A DNA stretch of 34,375 nt from an uncultured Granulosicoccus sp. (GTDB lineage Bacteria; Pseudomonadota; Gammaproteobacteria; Granulosicoccales; Granulosicoccaceae). The stretch is from NCBI GenBank assembly GCA_947495035.1, contig CANLXI010000050.1:1-34375 (forward strand). The letters are read 5' to 3'. This document shows, one piece after another, positions 25,078-33,690 of this stretch. The notes beneath the pieces are model-generated. The model did no database searches, was not told the origin of the DNA, and saw only the letters and a list, made by a program, of their open reading frames with translations. Numbering within the stretch: position 1 is the stretch's first letter; each line of letters opens with the position of its first letter. The position numbers and the translations under genes were made by a program.

Positions 25078-25857
25078 TCAGATCTCCGCCAGCGCTTCCA
25101 GAGACTCCGGCAAGACCTGTCCGCCGTCTACCACCAAAGTCTGGCCTGTTATATAGCCTGCCTCATCAGATGCGAAGAACAGAGCGGCATTACCGATATC
25201 TGCTACATCACCGAGTCGCTTAAGCGGTATCGATGCAGCCATGGTTGCCAGATAGTCTTCGCCCAGACCGTCCAGACCTTCCGTTGCAATATTGCCCGGC
25301 ATCACCGCGTTGATGGTAGTCCCGTAACGAGATAGCTCCATGGCGGCCGTTTTCAGGAATCCCAACTGCCCTGCCTTCGATGCACCGTAGTGCGTCCAGC
25401 CGGGGAAGCCTGTGACCGGACCCGTGATGGATGATGTGAGTATGACGCGACCCTTTCCGGCCTTCTCAAAATGCGGAATGCACGCCTTGACGCATAAAAA
25501 CGAGCTCTTCAGATTAGTATCAATAACGTTGTCCCAGTCCTCCGGGTCCATATCCACTATCTTGCTTTGCGGAAAAATGCCAGCGTTGGCACAAAGAATG
25601 TCGATCTGGCCATACGTTGACACCGTGTCGGAAACCATCTTGTGCACATCAGCCCAGTCAGACACATCCCCGAGACAATAACTCGCTTCACCACCAGACG
25701 CCTTTATCTCTTCACAGGCATCAATAGCGGCCTGTTCACCTCGTGCCGCGATCATGACTTTCGCGCCCTGCGCTGCAAAGATGCTCGCGATGCCTTTCCC
25801 GATTCCCTTGGAACCACCGGTAACCAGTACCACTCTGTCTTTCACGGATGTAAGCAT
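25078..25857 (-). CDS. short-chain dehydrogenase/reductase (FabG-like SDR)
   Basis: This is a 259-residue classical SDR. The cofactor motif is TGGSKGIG (about 14-21), NAG lies in LCANAGIF, the catalytic Ser is in LTSSITGP, and YxxxK is HYGASK. The C-terminal GQTLVVDGGQVLPES is typical. No acidic or basic preference motif is decisive by eye, so NAD versus NADP is open. The gene lies 81 nt after the last ABC permease gene on the same strand and is likely part of that operon. There it could oxidise or reduce the carbonyl or alcohol compound generated by the neighbouring kinase and phospho-lyase. Substrate unknown. Confidence 0.9.
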   Translation of the reverse strand: MLTSVKDRVVLVTGGSKGIGKGIASIFAAQGAKVMIAARGEQAAIDACEEIKASGGEASYCLGDVSDWADVHKMVSDTVSTYGQIDILCANAGIFPQSKIVDMDPEDWDNVIDTNLKSSFLCVKACIPHFEKAGKGRVILTSSITGPVTGFPGWTHYGASKAGQLGFLKTAAMELSRYGTTINAVMPGNIATEGLDGLGEDYLATMAASIPLKRLGDVADIGNAALFFASDEAGYITGQTLVVDGGQVLPESLEALAEI

Positions 25858-25938
25858 GACATGTTCCTGTGTATCAGTTTGATGTTACCGCCTTATCAAT
25901 TGAAGGCAGTCTGAAGTGTACAAGTGGTCTCGCGACTC

Positions 25939-26760
25939 TTACTCAGTCAATCCCGAATCGAGCCGGCGCCGCCGCAGCAAGGAAAATACCGATGAAGCAA
26001 GCAGTGCAACAGCAATTACCAGCGCAGAGCCAGCCACTGACAAAATTCCCAGAGTCGGTACAAGCGGTGAATAGCCCGACACCATTTTCGCGTACAGCCA
26101 TTCGGGCAATGTTGAATCTGCACCCGTTGTAAAGAGTGATAACGGGAAATTGCCCCAGCTCAACAAGAATGAAAACAGCCCGGCCGACACCATACCCGGC
26201 ATCAACAACGGCAAAGTGACTTCGCGCAGGGTTTGCCAATAACTGCAACCCAGGTCACGAGCTGCATCTTCGAGTGCCGAATCAAAACTGTAAGCTCTGA
26301 TCGCAATAACCAAAGTAGCGATGGGTGCAATCCAGACCAGATGCGCGATGACAGCCGTCTGCCATGTTGGCAAGACACCAATAGCGTTGAACCACATCAG
26401 TAGCGCAAGCCCCAGTACGGACTGCGGAAAGAATATGGGCAGCAGGATCAGCTTCTGGAAAAGATTTCGATAGCGCCACTGATAGCGTGCAAAGGCCAAG
26501 GCACCAAAGAAGCCGAGAAACACGGATAACACCGTGACAATGAGTGCTATCAGCAATGAAGTCTGCACCAGATCGATAACCGTCGAACTCTCCAGCGCCT
26601 CCCCATACCATTTGGTGGCGTAACGCTTGATGGGAAAGCTCAGATACCGAGCCTTCGAGATGGATGCAAATCCGACCGCCACCAATGGCAGGTACAGAAA
26701 TACGACAATGAGAATGCCATAGACGTAATACCCGAAATTGCCAAAACGACCTCTATGCAT
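25939..26760 (-). CDS. potC-like: ABC transporter permease, PotC-like
   Basis: This 273-residue inner-membrane permease has six hydrophobic helices and the EAA loop (LEDAARDLGCSYWQTLREVTLPLLMPG, about residues 160-186) that docks on the ATPase. It belongs to the spermidine/putrescine/iron MalF-G superfamily branch. Its start ATG shares one base with the stop of the partner permease gene (TGATG), so the two are translated together. Substrate specificity cannot be read from the permease. Confidence 0.9.
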   Translation of the reverse strand: MHRGRFGNFGYYVYGILIVVFLYLPLVAVGFASISKARYLSFPIKRYATKWYGEALESSTVIDLVQTSLLIALIVTVLSVFLGFFGALAFARYQWRYRNLFQKLILLPIFFPQSVLGLALLMWFNAIGVLPTWQTAVIAHLVWIAPIATLVIAIRAYSFDSALEDAARDLGCSYWQTLREVTLPLLMPGMVSAGLFSFLLSWGNFPLSLFTTGADSTLPEWLYAKMVSGYSPLVPTLGILSVAGSALVIAVALLASSVFSLLRRRRLDSGLTE

Positions 26761-27617
26761 CAGCTTGCTGCCCTTCCCAGAATACGATCAAGGTCCATTT
26801 TGGATAACGCTAGAATGGCGAGTGAACCGATAATCAGTATCAGAACCATGGCTAGCGCCGAGCCCAGTGGCCAATTCTGTCCATATGTGAAGGCGGTTTC
26901 CACATCGTCTGAAATCACGATCACTGCTTGCCCGCCGAGTAGTTTCGACTCAGCGACAGCACCCGTGGCCAATACGAAACTCAGCAAGCCCCCTACAAGG
27001 ATGCCCGGCCCTGCTAGTGGCAAGTCAATCTCGGTGAACACCTGCCAACGACTGGCCCCAAGATCTGCTGCCGCATGACGTGCATCTTCAGGGACCATGG
27101 CGATCCCCTGCACCAAAGGAAAAAGCATGAAAGGCAAATAGACGTATACCAGACCAAAAATGATAACAGGAACGTTGTACAGCAGACCGTCAAAACCGGT
27201 TCCCGTCCAGGAACGCCACATACCCTCGACCATGCCGCCCTTCATCAGGGTCAAGGCCCAGCCGAACAAGCGTATGTTCTCGGAGACGAACAGGGTGATG
27301 ACAACAGCGATCGTGATGATCAGCGTGAAACGCTTGAATACATGCACCATGGCAAAGGCCAGCGGCCAGCAAAGGAGGAACAGAACAACCGTAGACACCA
27401 CCGCCATGCCCATCGCCCAGAAAAACGAACGCCAGTAGCCTTGCCGGATAATCTCCAGGTAGGCGGAGAAATCCGGCACATGAGAAAGCTTGAATACCTT
27501 TTCCGGCATGATCGAAAAAAGTGCGATAACCAGTAGCGGTGCCATGAAGCTCAGACAGAGCATGGTCATCATTGGCAAGGCATTGAACCAGCCAAGCCTC
27601 TGCTCGCGACTACTCAT
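26760..27617 (-). CDS. potB-like: ABC transporter permease, PotB-like
   Basis: This is the second permease of the pair: 285 residues, six predicted helices, and the EAA loop PEDARHAAADLGASRWQVFTEIDLPLAGPG near residues 173-202. The start at 27617 overlaps the ATPase stop by 4 nt (ATGA) and is preferred over an ATG at 27644 inside the ATPase gene. The pair is expected to form the channel for the polyamine-type importer. Confidence 0.9.
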   Translation of the reverse strand: MSSREQRLGWFNALPMMTMLCLSFMAPLLVIALFSIMPEKVFKLSHVPDFSAYLEIIRQGYWRSFFWAMGMAVVSTVVLFLLCWPLAFAMVHVFKRFTLIITIAVVITLFVSENIRLFGWALTLMKGGMVEGMWRSWTGTGFDGLLYNVPVIIFGLVYVYLPFMLFPLVQGIAMVPEDARHAAADLGASRWQVFTEIDLPLAGPGILVGGLLSFVLATGAVAESKLLGGQAVIVISDDVETAFTYGQNWPLGSALAMVLILIIGSLAILALSKMDLDRILGRAAS

Positions 27618-28696
27618 GAGACCGGCTCTTTGATCACATGGCAATTTTCCAACGAGAATCCTAGCCTTACGCGGCCATCATCCTGAAACATGGGACTGGC
27701 GCTAGAGCGTTCAACGGAGACCACCCTGCCCGATGCAGTCTTGATTTCATACTGCGTACGTGACCCCAACATGTATTCGGCACTGATCACGCCATCTATC
27801 TCGAAATCAGCTTTCTCGCCGGGCTGAAGAAAAACCAGCATTTCCGGACGTACCATCAGAACCCGTTGCTCGCCTGGCACCGACTCCCATGACGCTGAGG
27901 ATACTGCTGTCCGATCAATGTCTTCTGCCAAAGGCTCGCCGCTCACCTCATCGGGAACGATATCGAACAGGTTCACGTCCCCCATGAATTCGGCAACAAA
28001 CCGACTACGTGGCTCGGCATAGATTTCCTTGGCGGGGCCGATCTGCTCGAACCGGCCATTGCGCAAGATGGCAATACGATCTGACATAACCATCGCCTCT
28101 TCCAAGCTATGGGTGATATAAATGAATGTCTTGCCCGTTCGTACATGCAAGGCCTTGAGCTCTTTCTCAAGCGTCTTGCGCAAGCGATAGTCCAGCGCCG
28201 ATAACGGCTCGTCAAAGAACAGTATTTCTGGATCGAATGCCAGTGCTCGCGCCAGCGCGATTCTCTGTCGTTCGCCACCAGAGCACTCGGAAATACGCTT
28301 GTGGTAGAAGTCCTGCGGCAGGCGAAAGAGCGTCAATAGCTCATCCGCACGTACTCGCCGCACACTCGGATCAATCCCCTTGATCTTCAAGGGGAACTCG
28401 ATGTTTTCGCCCACACTACGATGCGGGAACAAGGCCAGGGGTTGAAACACCATGCACGTGGGGCGCTTGTTCGCAGGCAGAACATCAAGTCGCTCCCCCC
28501 GTAAACTGATAGTACCGCCCGTCTGCTCTTCCATGCCAACCAGCAGTTTTATCAGGGTCGTTTTGCCACTGCCGGATGGTCCGACAATGGTCAGAAACTC
28601 CCCTTCACTCACACTCAGGTTTATGGGAAGCAATGCCGTGAAATCGCCATAGGACTTGGTAAGGTTAGCGATGTCGAGAAAAGCAGGCGTATCCAT
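27614..28696 (-). CDS. potA-like: ABC transporter ATP-binding protein, PotA-like
   Basis: The 360-residue ATPase has Walker A GPSGSGKTT, a Q-loop region, signature CSGGERQRIALARAL, Walker B ILFFDEP, D-loop SALD and the switch His in YITHSLEEA. A C-terminal TOBE-like domain (residues of about 240-360; VLMVRPEMLVFL) follows, as in PotA and FbpC. It energises the two permeases next to it. The gap from the binding-protein stop is 20 nt, and the downstream permease start overlaps. Confidence 0.94.
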   Translation of the reverse strand: MDTPAFLDIANLTKSYGDFTALLPINLSVSEGEFLTIVGPSGSGKTTLIKLLVGMEEQTGGTISLRGERLDVLPANKRPTCMVFQPLALFPHRSVGENIEFPLKIKGIDPSVRRVRADELLTLFRLPQDFYHKRISECSGGERQRIALARALAFDPEILFFDEPLSALDYRLRKTLEKELKALHVRTGKTFIYITHSLEEAMVMSDRIAILRNGRFEQIGPAKEIYAEPRSRFVAEFMGDVNLFDIVPDEVSGEPLAEDIDRTAVSSASWESVPGEQRVLMVRPEMLVFLQPGEKADFEIDGVISAEYMLGSRTQYEIKTASGRVVSVERSSASPMFQDDGRVRLGFSLENCHVIKEPVS

Positions 28697-28716
28697 GATG
28701 TCAGTGACTGCCCGCT

Positions 28717-29850
28717 CTATCCACGCTTGACGGCTGAATAGATCTTGATCAATTCATCGTAGGAGGCCACCACGTCATATTCGACAGAGCGTGACAATTC
28801 TTCATCCAGGGAATCCCACTGAATGGAATCCAGCTCATCAGCATCCCACAGACTGAACACATCGGGGTCTCCCATCTGTGCAACAGGGTTGTAGGTACCT
28901 TCGGCAAAACCCACCGCCTTGCAGATTTCCGGCTTTTGCACGAATTCAAGAAAGTCTTCGGCCAGCGTGGAAGGGTCAGGATTATTCACCAGCGATGTCA
29001 GTTCGATCCACACCACACCACCCTTACCATCGATAGGACCAGAATTTGGGGTAATTGCGCGTATATTGGTCAAACCGTCCAGGCGCGCCGGACTTGCCGT
29101 GTAGGTGCCGCCGGTAAAATAGGCATCTATCTCACCATTGATCAATGCGGTGTTCATGGCAACGAGATCATCAGTCATCAGCTTTGAGTTATCGAATATC
29201 TGTTTCGCTGTGCCTGCGAAGGTCTCGAGGCCCGCCTCATCCATAGGCTTGAACGGGTTCTGATCCCCTGTCAATGCCATATGAATGATATTCCAGTTGT
29301 CATAGGTGAGCACACCGTAGCGATCCTTCATGGCGGGATCGAGAAACAGCTTCCACCCTTGGTCTTCGGCCATCTCCCGACTGATCTTGTCTGTATTGAC
29401 AACGAAACTGAAGGGCCCGAAACGTTGTGGCATTCCTATCAGTTCCTGACTGTCGTTGAAAGCCAGTGGATAAGGTGCCGAAAACAGGTTAGACATTTTC
29501 TCGAAGTATGGCAAGAACCGCTCCTTGTCCAGAGGCTTGATCAGACCTTCGGGCATCAGTTGGTTGCGTGCCCAGGGTTGGTTGAGATTGATGAGATCCC
29601 ACACCTTCACTTCACCCGCCCGCAGTTTGTTGATCATGTCCGGGTCTGACGTACCACTCTCTGCTCGAACGACGGCACCTGCATGCATGCTACGGAATGG
29701 CTCGAGTACATCATCGGTGTTGTAGCCTTCCCAGCACAGAATATTGAGCTGGTCATTTCTTGAGGCAGCGGCTGATCCCATTCGGCCCAGCGCCGCAGCG
29801 CCCGCCATGGCTCCCAGTGCTTTGTTGAACGATCGACGAGTCATACTCAT
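28717..29850 (-). CDS. potD-like: extracellular amine-type solute-binding protein, PotD-like
   Basis: This 377-residue periplasmic binding protein of the spermidine/putrescine family opens with a twin-arginine-like signal (MSMTRRSFNKALGAMAGAAALG), then LNILCWEGYNTDDVLEPFRS, typical of PotD/PotF proteins (WxxY opening). Later GKGGVVWIELTSLVNNP and SLDEELSRSVEYDVVASYDE follow the family pattern. The start at 29850 has GGAG 7 nt upstream; the frame to 30039 is spurious. First gene of a potD-A-B-C-SDR transcript, divergent from the kinase gene. Family members bind polyamines and related amines; the ligand here is unknown. Confidence 0.9.
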   Translation of the reverse strand: MSMTRRSFNKALGAMAGAAALGRMGSAAASRNDQLNILCWEGYNTDDVLEPFRSMHAGAVVRAESGTSDPDMINKLRAGEVKVWDLINLNQPWARNQLMPEGLIKPLDKERFLPYFEKMSNLFSAPYPLAFNDSQELIGMPQRFGPFSFVVNTDKISREMAEDQGWKLFLDPAMKDRYGVLTYDNWNIIHMALTGDQNPFKPMDEAGLETFAGTAKQIFDNSKLMTDDLVAMNTALINGEIDAYFTGGTYTASPARLDGLTNIRAITPNSGPIDGKGGVVWIELTSLVNNPDPSTLAEDFLEFVQKPEICKAVGFAEGTYNPVAQMGDPDVFSLWDADELDSIQWDSLDEELSRSVEYDVVASYDELIKIYSAVKRG

Positions 29851-30056
29851 TGGACTACTCCGAAGCTTGGTGAACATTTGATGGCTGTGGCCGCATGCAC
29901 CGAGTGACAGATGGATAGCGGTCGGAACGTAATACAACCTGACTTGAAAACGAGTCTTCCAGTTATTCAGCAGTAAATCAAGTAAAATGTTGCGGTTCAC
30001 AGGTTTTTTCTTTATCTTCCAACATATACTTCCGAACACATAGCCAGAGACATGAA
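29851..30056. promoter_or_regulatory. divergent promoter region between importer and kinase operons
   Basis: 206 bp separate the leftward importer operon from the rightward kinase/phospho-lyase pair, so both should be controlled here, probably by the nearby DeoR protein. The right half is AT-rich (TTATTCAGCAGTAAATCAAG and on to TTTTTTC), suitable for promoters. No clear operator repeat was seen by eye. Confidence 0.45.
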
Positions 30057-31094
30057 ATGAGCGAGCTGTACGAACAAAGCTATATCGAGCATCTCGGCAA
30101 ACTCGTCACCGAATCAGTGCCGCAATGGGAACTCCCCAATACCTCTACTGTGACACTCTTGACTGTCTCGGAGAATGCAACATTTCAGGTCACTGATGAC
30201 AACGATCAACGCCTCTGTGTGGTGCGAGTACATCGCCCCGACTACCACACACTGGATGAAATCGAATCAGAACTTCTCTGGATAGAGGCCTTGCGTGCAG
30301 AGAACGTTGTCACCACTCCTCGACCAATCCCGACACTGGATGACGACTTCATTGTCACCCTGCAAGATGGCGATGAAACACGGCATATGGTGGCCTTTGA
30401 GTTCATGCCAGGGGCAGAACCATCAGCCGATCAATCTCTCGTTACCAGATTCCATCAGTTAGGTGCCATCACTGCACGTCTGCATGGCCACGCTCGTCGG
30501 TGGAAAGCGCCTGATAATTTCACACGCAAGACGTGGAATTTCGAGACAACGATTGGTGAGAATCCTCACTGGGGACACTGGCAGAACGCACCGGGACTAG
30601 GCGCTTCAGATAGAGACGTATTGACGAACACCGTCGCACTAATCGAGAGCCAACTGCAAACCTATGGTGCGTCAGACATGAAGTTCGGCCTGGTGCATGC
30701 GGATCTAAGGCTCGCCAATCTACTCATGGACGGTGAGCAGCTAGCCGTCATTGACTTCGACGATTGCGGCCTGGGCTGGTATGTCTATGATTTTGCCGCG
30801 GCAATCAGTTTCATGGAAGAAGACCCTCAGGTACCCGATCTACTGCAGGCCTGGCTATCCGGTTACCGGCAAGTCACTCCGCTGAGCGAGGAAGATGAAG
30901 CGCTGATACCGATATTCATCATGCTGCGACGCCTCATGTTGACGGCCTGGCTTGCCACTCATTCAGAGACCCCTACCGCACAGGAACTGGGTGATGGATT
31001 TCTGGAGGGCACACTACGCATGGCTCGATGCATATTGCACAGCGGAGCACCGCTCGATCTCCAGCCAAGCTCTCAACCGGATCGAGTTTCATGA
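30057..31094 (+). CDS. APH-fold small-molecule kinase, candidate amino-alcohol kinase
   Basis: This 345-residue member of the aminoglycoside phosphotransferase/choline kinase/homoserine kinase superfamily has the catalytic loop LVHADLRLANLL (His214, Asp216, Asn221) and the magnesium motif VIDFDDCG (Asp233, Asp235). The N-lobe strand reads CVVRVHRP, with Arg where many relatives have the ATP-binding Lys. Length and the RLHGHARRW motif resemble the SrkA/homoserine-kinase-II-like branch, which includes hydroxylysine kinase relatives. Its stop overlaps the start of the class III PLP enzyme (ATGA), implying one pathway. I infer that it phosphorylates the hydroxyl group of an amino alcohol; a protein kinase role is less likely here. 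Confidence 0.85.
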   Translation: MSELYEQSYIEHLGKLVTESVPQWELPNTSTVTLLTVSENATFQVTDDNDQRLCVVRVHRPDYHTLDEIESELLWIEALRAENVVTTPRPIPTLDDDFIVTLQDGDETRHMVAFEFMPGAEPSADQSLVTRFHQLGAITARLHGHARRWKAPDNFTRKTWNFETTIGENPHWGHWQNAPGLGASDRDVLTNTVALIESQLQTYGASDMKFGLVHADLRLANLLMDGEQLAVIDFDDCGLGWYVYDFAAAISFMEEDPQVPDLLQAWLSGYRQVTPLSEEDEALIPIFIMLRRLMLTAWLATHSETPTAQELGDGFLEGTLRMARCILHSGAPLDLQPSSQPDRVS

Positions 31095-32419
31095 GCATTG
31101 AAAAACGCCAGATCCTCGACATGAACGCCTTTGACAGGCACCTGCAGGGCGGCTCGGTAGCTGAGCAGGTGAAACGCAGACTCTCCAACCTGGGATCCAC
31201 TTCCGTGCTGTTCTACCAGGAACCCATAGAAATGGTGAGCGCGTCCGGTGCCTGGATGACCGCACAGGACGGCAGCCGGTTTCTGGACTTCTATAACAAT
31301 GTGCTGTCTGTCGGGCATTGCCACCCCACCGTTGTAGAGGCCATCAGCCGCCAGACTGCCAGACTGACAATCAATACTCGTTATCTCAACCGGGTAGTCG
31401 ATGACTACCTTGAGGCACTCAAGGCTCGGCTACCAAACGACTTGTCAAACCTGGCCCTGACCTGTAGCGGCAGCGAAGCCAATGACCTTGCGATGAGAAT
31501 AGCCTGCAAGGTCACAGGCAAACGAGGCTTCATCGTGACTGAGAATGCCTATCACGGCAATACACAGGCGGTGACGGAAATTTCTCCATCAGCCTTGAAG
31601 ACACAAGCACTCCCTGAGCATGTCGTGACGGTGCCAGCTCCCGGGAGAAGCAATTACCCGGATGGCAATCTGGCAGAGGGATTTGCACAGGCAATCGAGC
31701 AGGCCGCCTGCCTGCTGGAAAAGCGCGGCTATGGATTGGCGGCCTTTATCTGCGATTCTGTGTTTTCCAGCGATGGCGTTTTCGCACACCCTACCGGACT
31801 ACTGACTCAGGCCGTTGAGTGTGTACACCGCCATGGCGGTTTGTATATCGCTGACGAAGTACAGCCAGGCTTTGCACGTACCGGTACTGGCTTCTGGGGT
31901 TTCGAACATCATCAGGCAGCGCCAGACCTGATCACCATGGGCAAACCCATGGGCAATGGCTACCCCATTGCCGGGTTGGCGGCTCGTCCTGACTACTTCG
32001 ACCGGTTTAGCGAGGATGTCGGCTACTTCAATACCTTTGGTGGCAACCCGGTAGCGGCCGCAGCCGGCCACGCTGTGCTTGATGTCATCGAGCACGAAGG
32101 ACTTCAGCAGAATGCCAGGGATAGTGGTCGATATCTGGCGCAAAAGCTGGAGGCACTATCAGAGTCATGCAACTGTATATCCGAAGTCCGGAGTCTAGGT
32201 CTATTCATTGGCGTGGAAGTCAGCAAGAACAGATCCATAGAAGAACCTGACCCGCAACGGGCATCAGCCATCATCGCAGGCTTGCGTTATCAGAAAGTAT
32301 TGATAGGCGCTGCAGGAAAATTCGGCAACGTCCTGAAAATCAGGCCACCTTTGTGCACTAGTCAGGCAGAGGCGGATTTTTTCATCAATGCACTGAGCAC
32401 TGTTCTGAGCGAATCATGA
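31091..32419 (+). CDS. class III PLP enzyme, AGXT2L-type phospho-lyase candidate
   Basis: The 442-residue class III aminotransferase-fold protein has GSEAND for phosphate binding, Asp255 (ADEVQPGF) for the pyridine nitrogen and PLP Lys285 in TMGKPMGNGYP. Several segments look, from memory, like eukaryotic AGXT2L1/2, which are ammonia- and phosphate-eliminating lyases for phosphoethanolamine and phosphohydroxylysine: SVGHCHP, NTRYLN, CSGSEANDLAMRIA, GYFNTFGGNPVA and NVLKIRPPLC. The pairing with an upstream kinase, 4 nt overlapped, supports this over an ordinary transaminase. The expected reaction is O-phosphorylated amino alcohol to carbonyl compound, ammonia and phosphate. The substrate and lyase activity are inferred; transamination cannot be excluded. 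Confidence 0.82.
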   Translation: MSIEKRQILDMNAFDRHLQGGSVAEQVKRRLSNLGSTSVLFYQEPIEMVSASGAWMTAQDGSRFLDFYNNVLSVGHCHPTVVEAISRQTARLTINTRYLNRVVDDYLEALKARLPNDLSNLALTCSGSEANDLAMRIACKVTGKRGFIVTENAYHGNTQAVTEISPSALKTQALPEHVVTVPAPGRSNYPDGNLAEGFAQAIEQAACLLEKRGYGLAAFICDSVFSSDGVFAHPTGLLTQAVECVHRHGGLYIADEVQPGFARTGTGFWGFEHHQAAPDLITMGKPMGNGYPIAGLAARPDYFDRFSEDVGYFNTFGGNPVAAAAGHAVLDVIEHEGLQQNARDSGRYLAQKLEALSESCNCISEVRSLGLFIGVEVSKNRSIEEPDPQRASAIIAGLRYQKVLIGAAGKFGNVLKIRPPLCTSQAEADFFINALSTVLSES

Positions 32420-32428
32420 AGAAGGCTT

Positions 32429-32448
32429 GCCAGCCCGAGTGTGCTGGC
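32429..32448. terminator. hairpin after the PLP enzyme gene
   Basis: GCCAGC (32429-32434) and GCTGGC (32443-32448) form a 6-bp stem 10 nt after the stop, extendable by a flanking pair. No U-run follows, so it is only a weak terminator candidate between convergent genes. Confidence 0.35.
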
Positions 32449-32506
32449 CTGGCATCTTTGGATGTTGCATTGAGCCCATTGTGCGCAGCGTTAGACGCCA
32501 CATCAC

Positions 32507-33289
32507 TCAAGACGACGCCGATTCGCTACTCGAGACCACAATTTCCGTATCGGCCTTCTTGACGGCGGAGCTCAGTTTCGGACCAGGACGCTCATCGGTG
32601 ACCAGCTTATCGATATCAGACCATTTGGCGAAGCGCGCAGTGAACACCTTGTTGAACTTCGTGCGATCTGCAACAACCATGGTCCGCGATGCGTGTTTGA
32701 TCATGCACGAATAGACATCCCCGGCATCAATCAGTGCATCAGATGCTCCGCGTGCCGTAAGCCCGCTGGCACCGGTGATTGCCCAGTCAACATGAAAGTC
32801 ATCCAGATAACGAAGCGTCTGGGATCCATGCATGGCGCCTTCCGTCCCGTGGTAAATACCGGGGGCCATCATGACGCAGATGGTTGGATTCAGAGACAGT
32901 ACAGTGGCAACGCCGAAGGAATGCGTGATGACCGTAATGCCATTCATCTCGATGGCGATGCGGCGCGCCACATGAGTTGTCGTGGCACCTGATCCAATCA
33001 TGATGATCTTGGCACCGTACAGCTGCTTGACCGCCGCACGCGCAATCCCTTCACGCTCCCTGGTCATCAGGTTGTGGCGAATGTTAACCACAGGCTCGTG
33101 AGAAGCCTTCAGCATGGCGCCACCGTAAGTACGATCGACGACACCCTTTCCACTGAGTTCATCAAGATCACGCCGTATGGTTTCAGCCGTCACTTCCAGC
33201 TCATCGGCCAATTCATTCACCCGCATGTTCGGGCCTGTCTCCAGGAGACTCAGTAGCCGACGATGTCGAATCTGTTTCTTGTTGGCCAT
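32507..33289 (-). CDS. DeoR/GlpR-family transcriptional regulator
   Basis: This 260-residue regulator has the DeoR winged helix at the N-terminus (RRLLSLLETGPNMRVNELADELEVTAETIRRDLDELSGKGVVDRTYGGAML). Its sugar-phosphate-isomerase-like sensor domain carries IMIGSGATTTHVAR and WAITGASGLTARGASD. Such repressors commonly respond to phosphorylated metabolites, which fits the kinase-generated intermediate predicted here. It faces the PLP enzyme gene tail to tail, 87 nt apart, and is the natural candidate regulator for the importer and kinase operons. Confidence 0.92.
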   Translation of the reverse strand: MANKKQIRHRRLLSLLETGPNMRVNELADELEVTAETIRRDLDELSGKGVVDRTYGGAMLKASHEPVVNIRHNLMTREREGIARAAVKQLYGAKIIMIGSGATTTHVARRIAIEMNGITVITHSFGVATVLSLNPTICVMMAPGIYHGTEGAMHGSQTLRYLDDFHVDWAITGASGLTARGASDALIDAGDVYSCMIKHASRTMVVADRTKFNKVFTARFAKWSDIDKLVTDERPGPKLSSAVKKADTEIVVSSSESASS

Positions 33290-33399
33290 CTACGGCTAGT
33301 GCCTGCATGCGCATATGAGAGCGTGGATACAAGCGTAACAGACGAGCTTTGTAAAGGTCCCGCGAATGTGGCTTTTCTGCTATACGGAATCTCCTCGAA

Positions 33400-33627
33400 C
33401 ACAACAATCGCCTTGACGATTCATGCTGCAGAGGATGCCGTGTATCGCGTCGTTCTCATTGCAACAGACCAGCCTGTTTACATTCCGGTTGAACAGGTCT
33501 ATCAGGGAAGGGGTGCCACCGGATGAGACTCGTTGCGCTCCGTGGCGTTGCGATAGCCCTTGCGTGGCTTCACGGCCAGATCATTTTTACGTAACCGATG
33601 TGCTGGAGGCGACGCAATAGCTGATCG
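33400..33627 (-). pseudogene. IS3-family transposase remnant, second copy
   Basis: Read leftward, the frame gives SPPAHRLRKNDLAVKPRKGY, then RNATERNESHPVAP, matching the RYRNTTERNKSHPVAP block of the copy at 4200. After a deletion and frame change it gives LIDLFNRNV (compare MIDLFNREV) and, after a second deletion, HGILCSMNRQGDC (compare HGIVCSMSRKGDC). The first copy lacks the LRK..LAVKPR region, so the two scraps are complementary. No terminal repeats were seen. It is inverted relative to the first. Confidence 0.8.
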
Positions 33628-33690
33628 TCGAGGCAAGGAAGCGCCAAGCCGATGTAAGATCGCTCTCGAAGCCCTTACCGGATAAGTAGC

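Noticed and set aside
31091..32419. Ordinary omega-transaminase for polyamine degradation
   Set aside because: Not excluded, but the coupled kinase and the AGXT2L-like segments favour a phospho-lyase, so that name was preferred.
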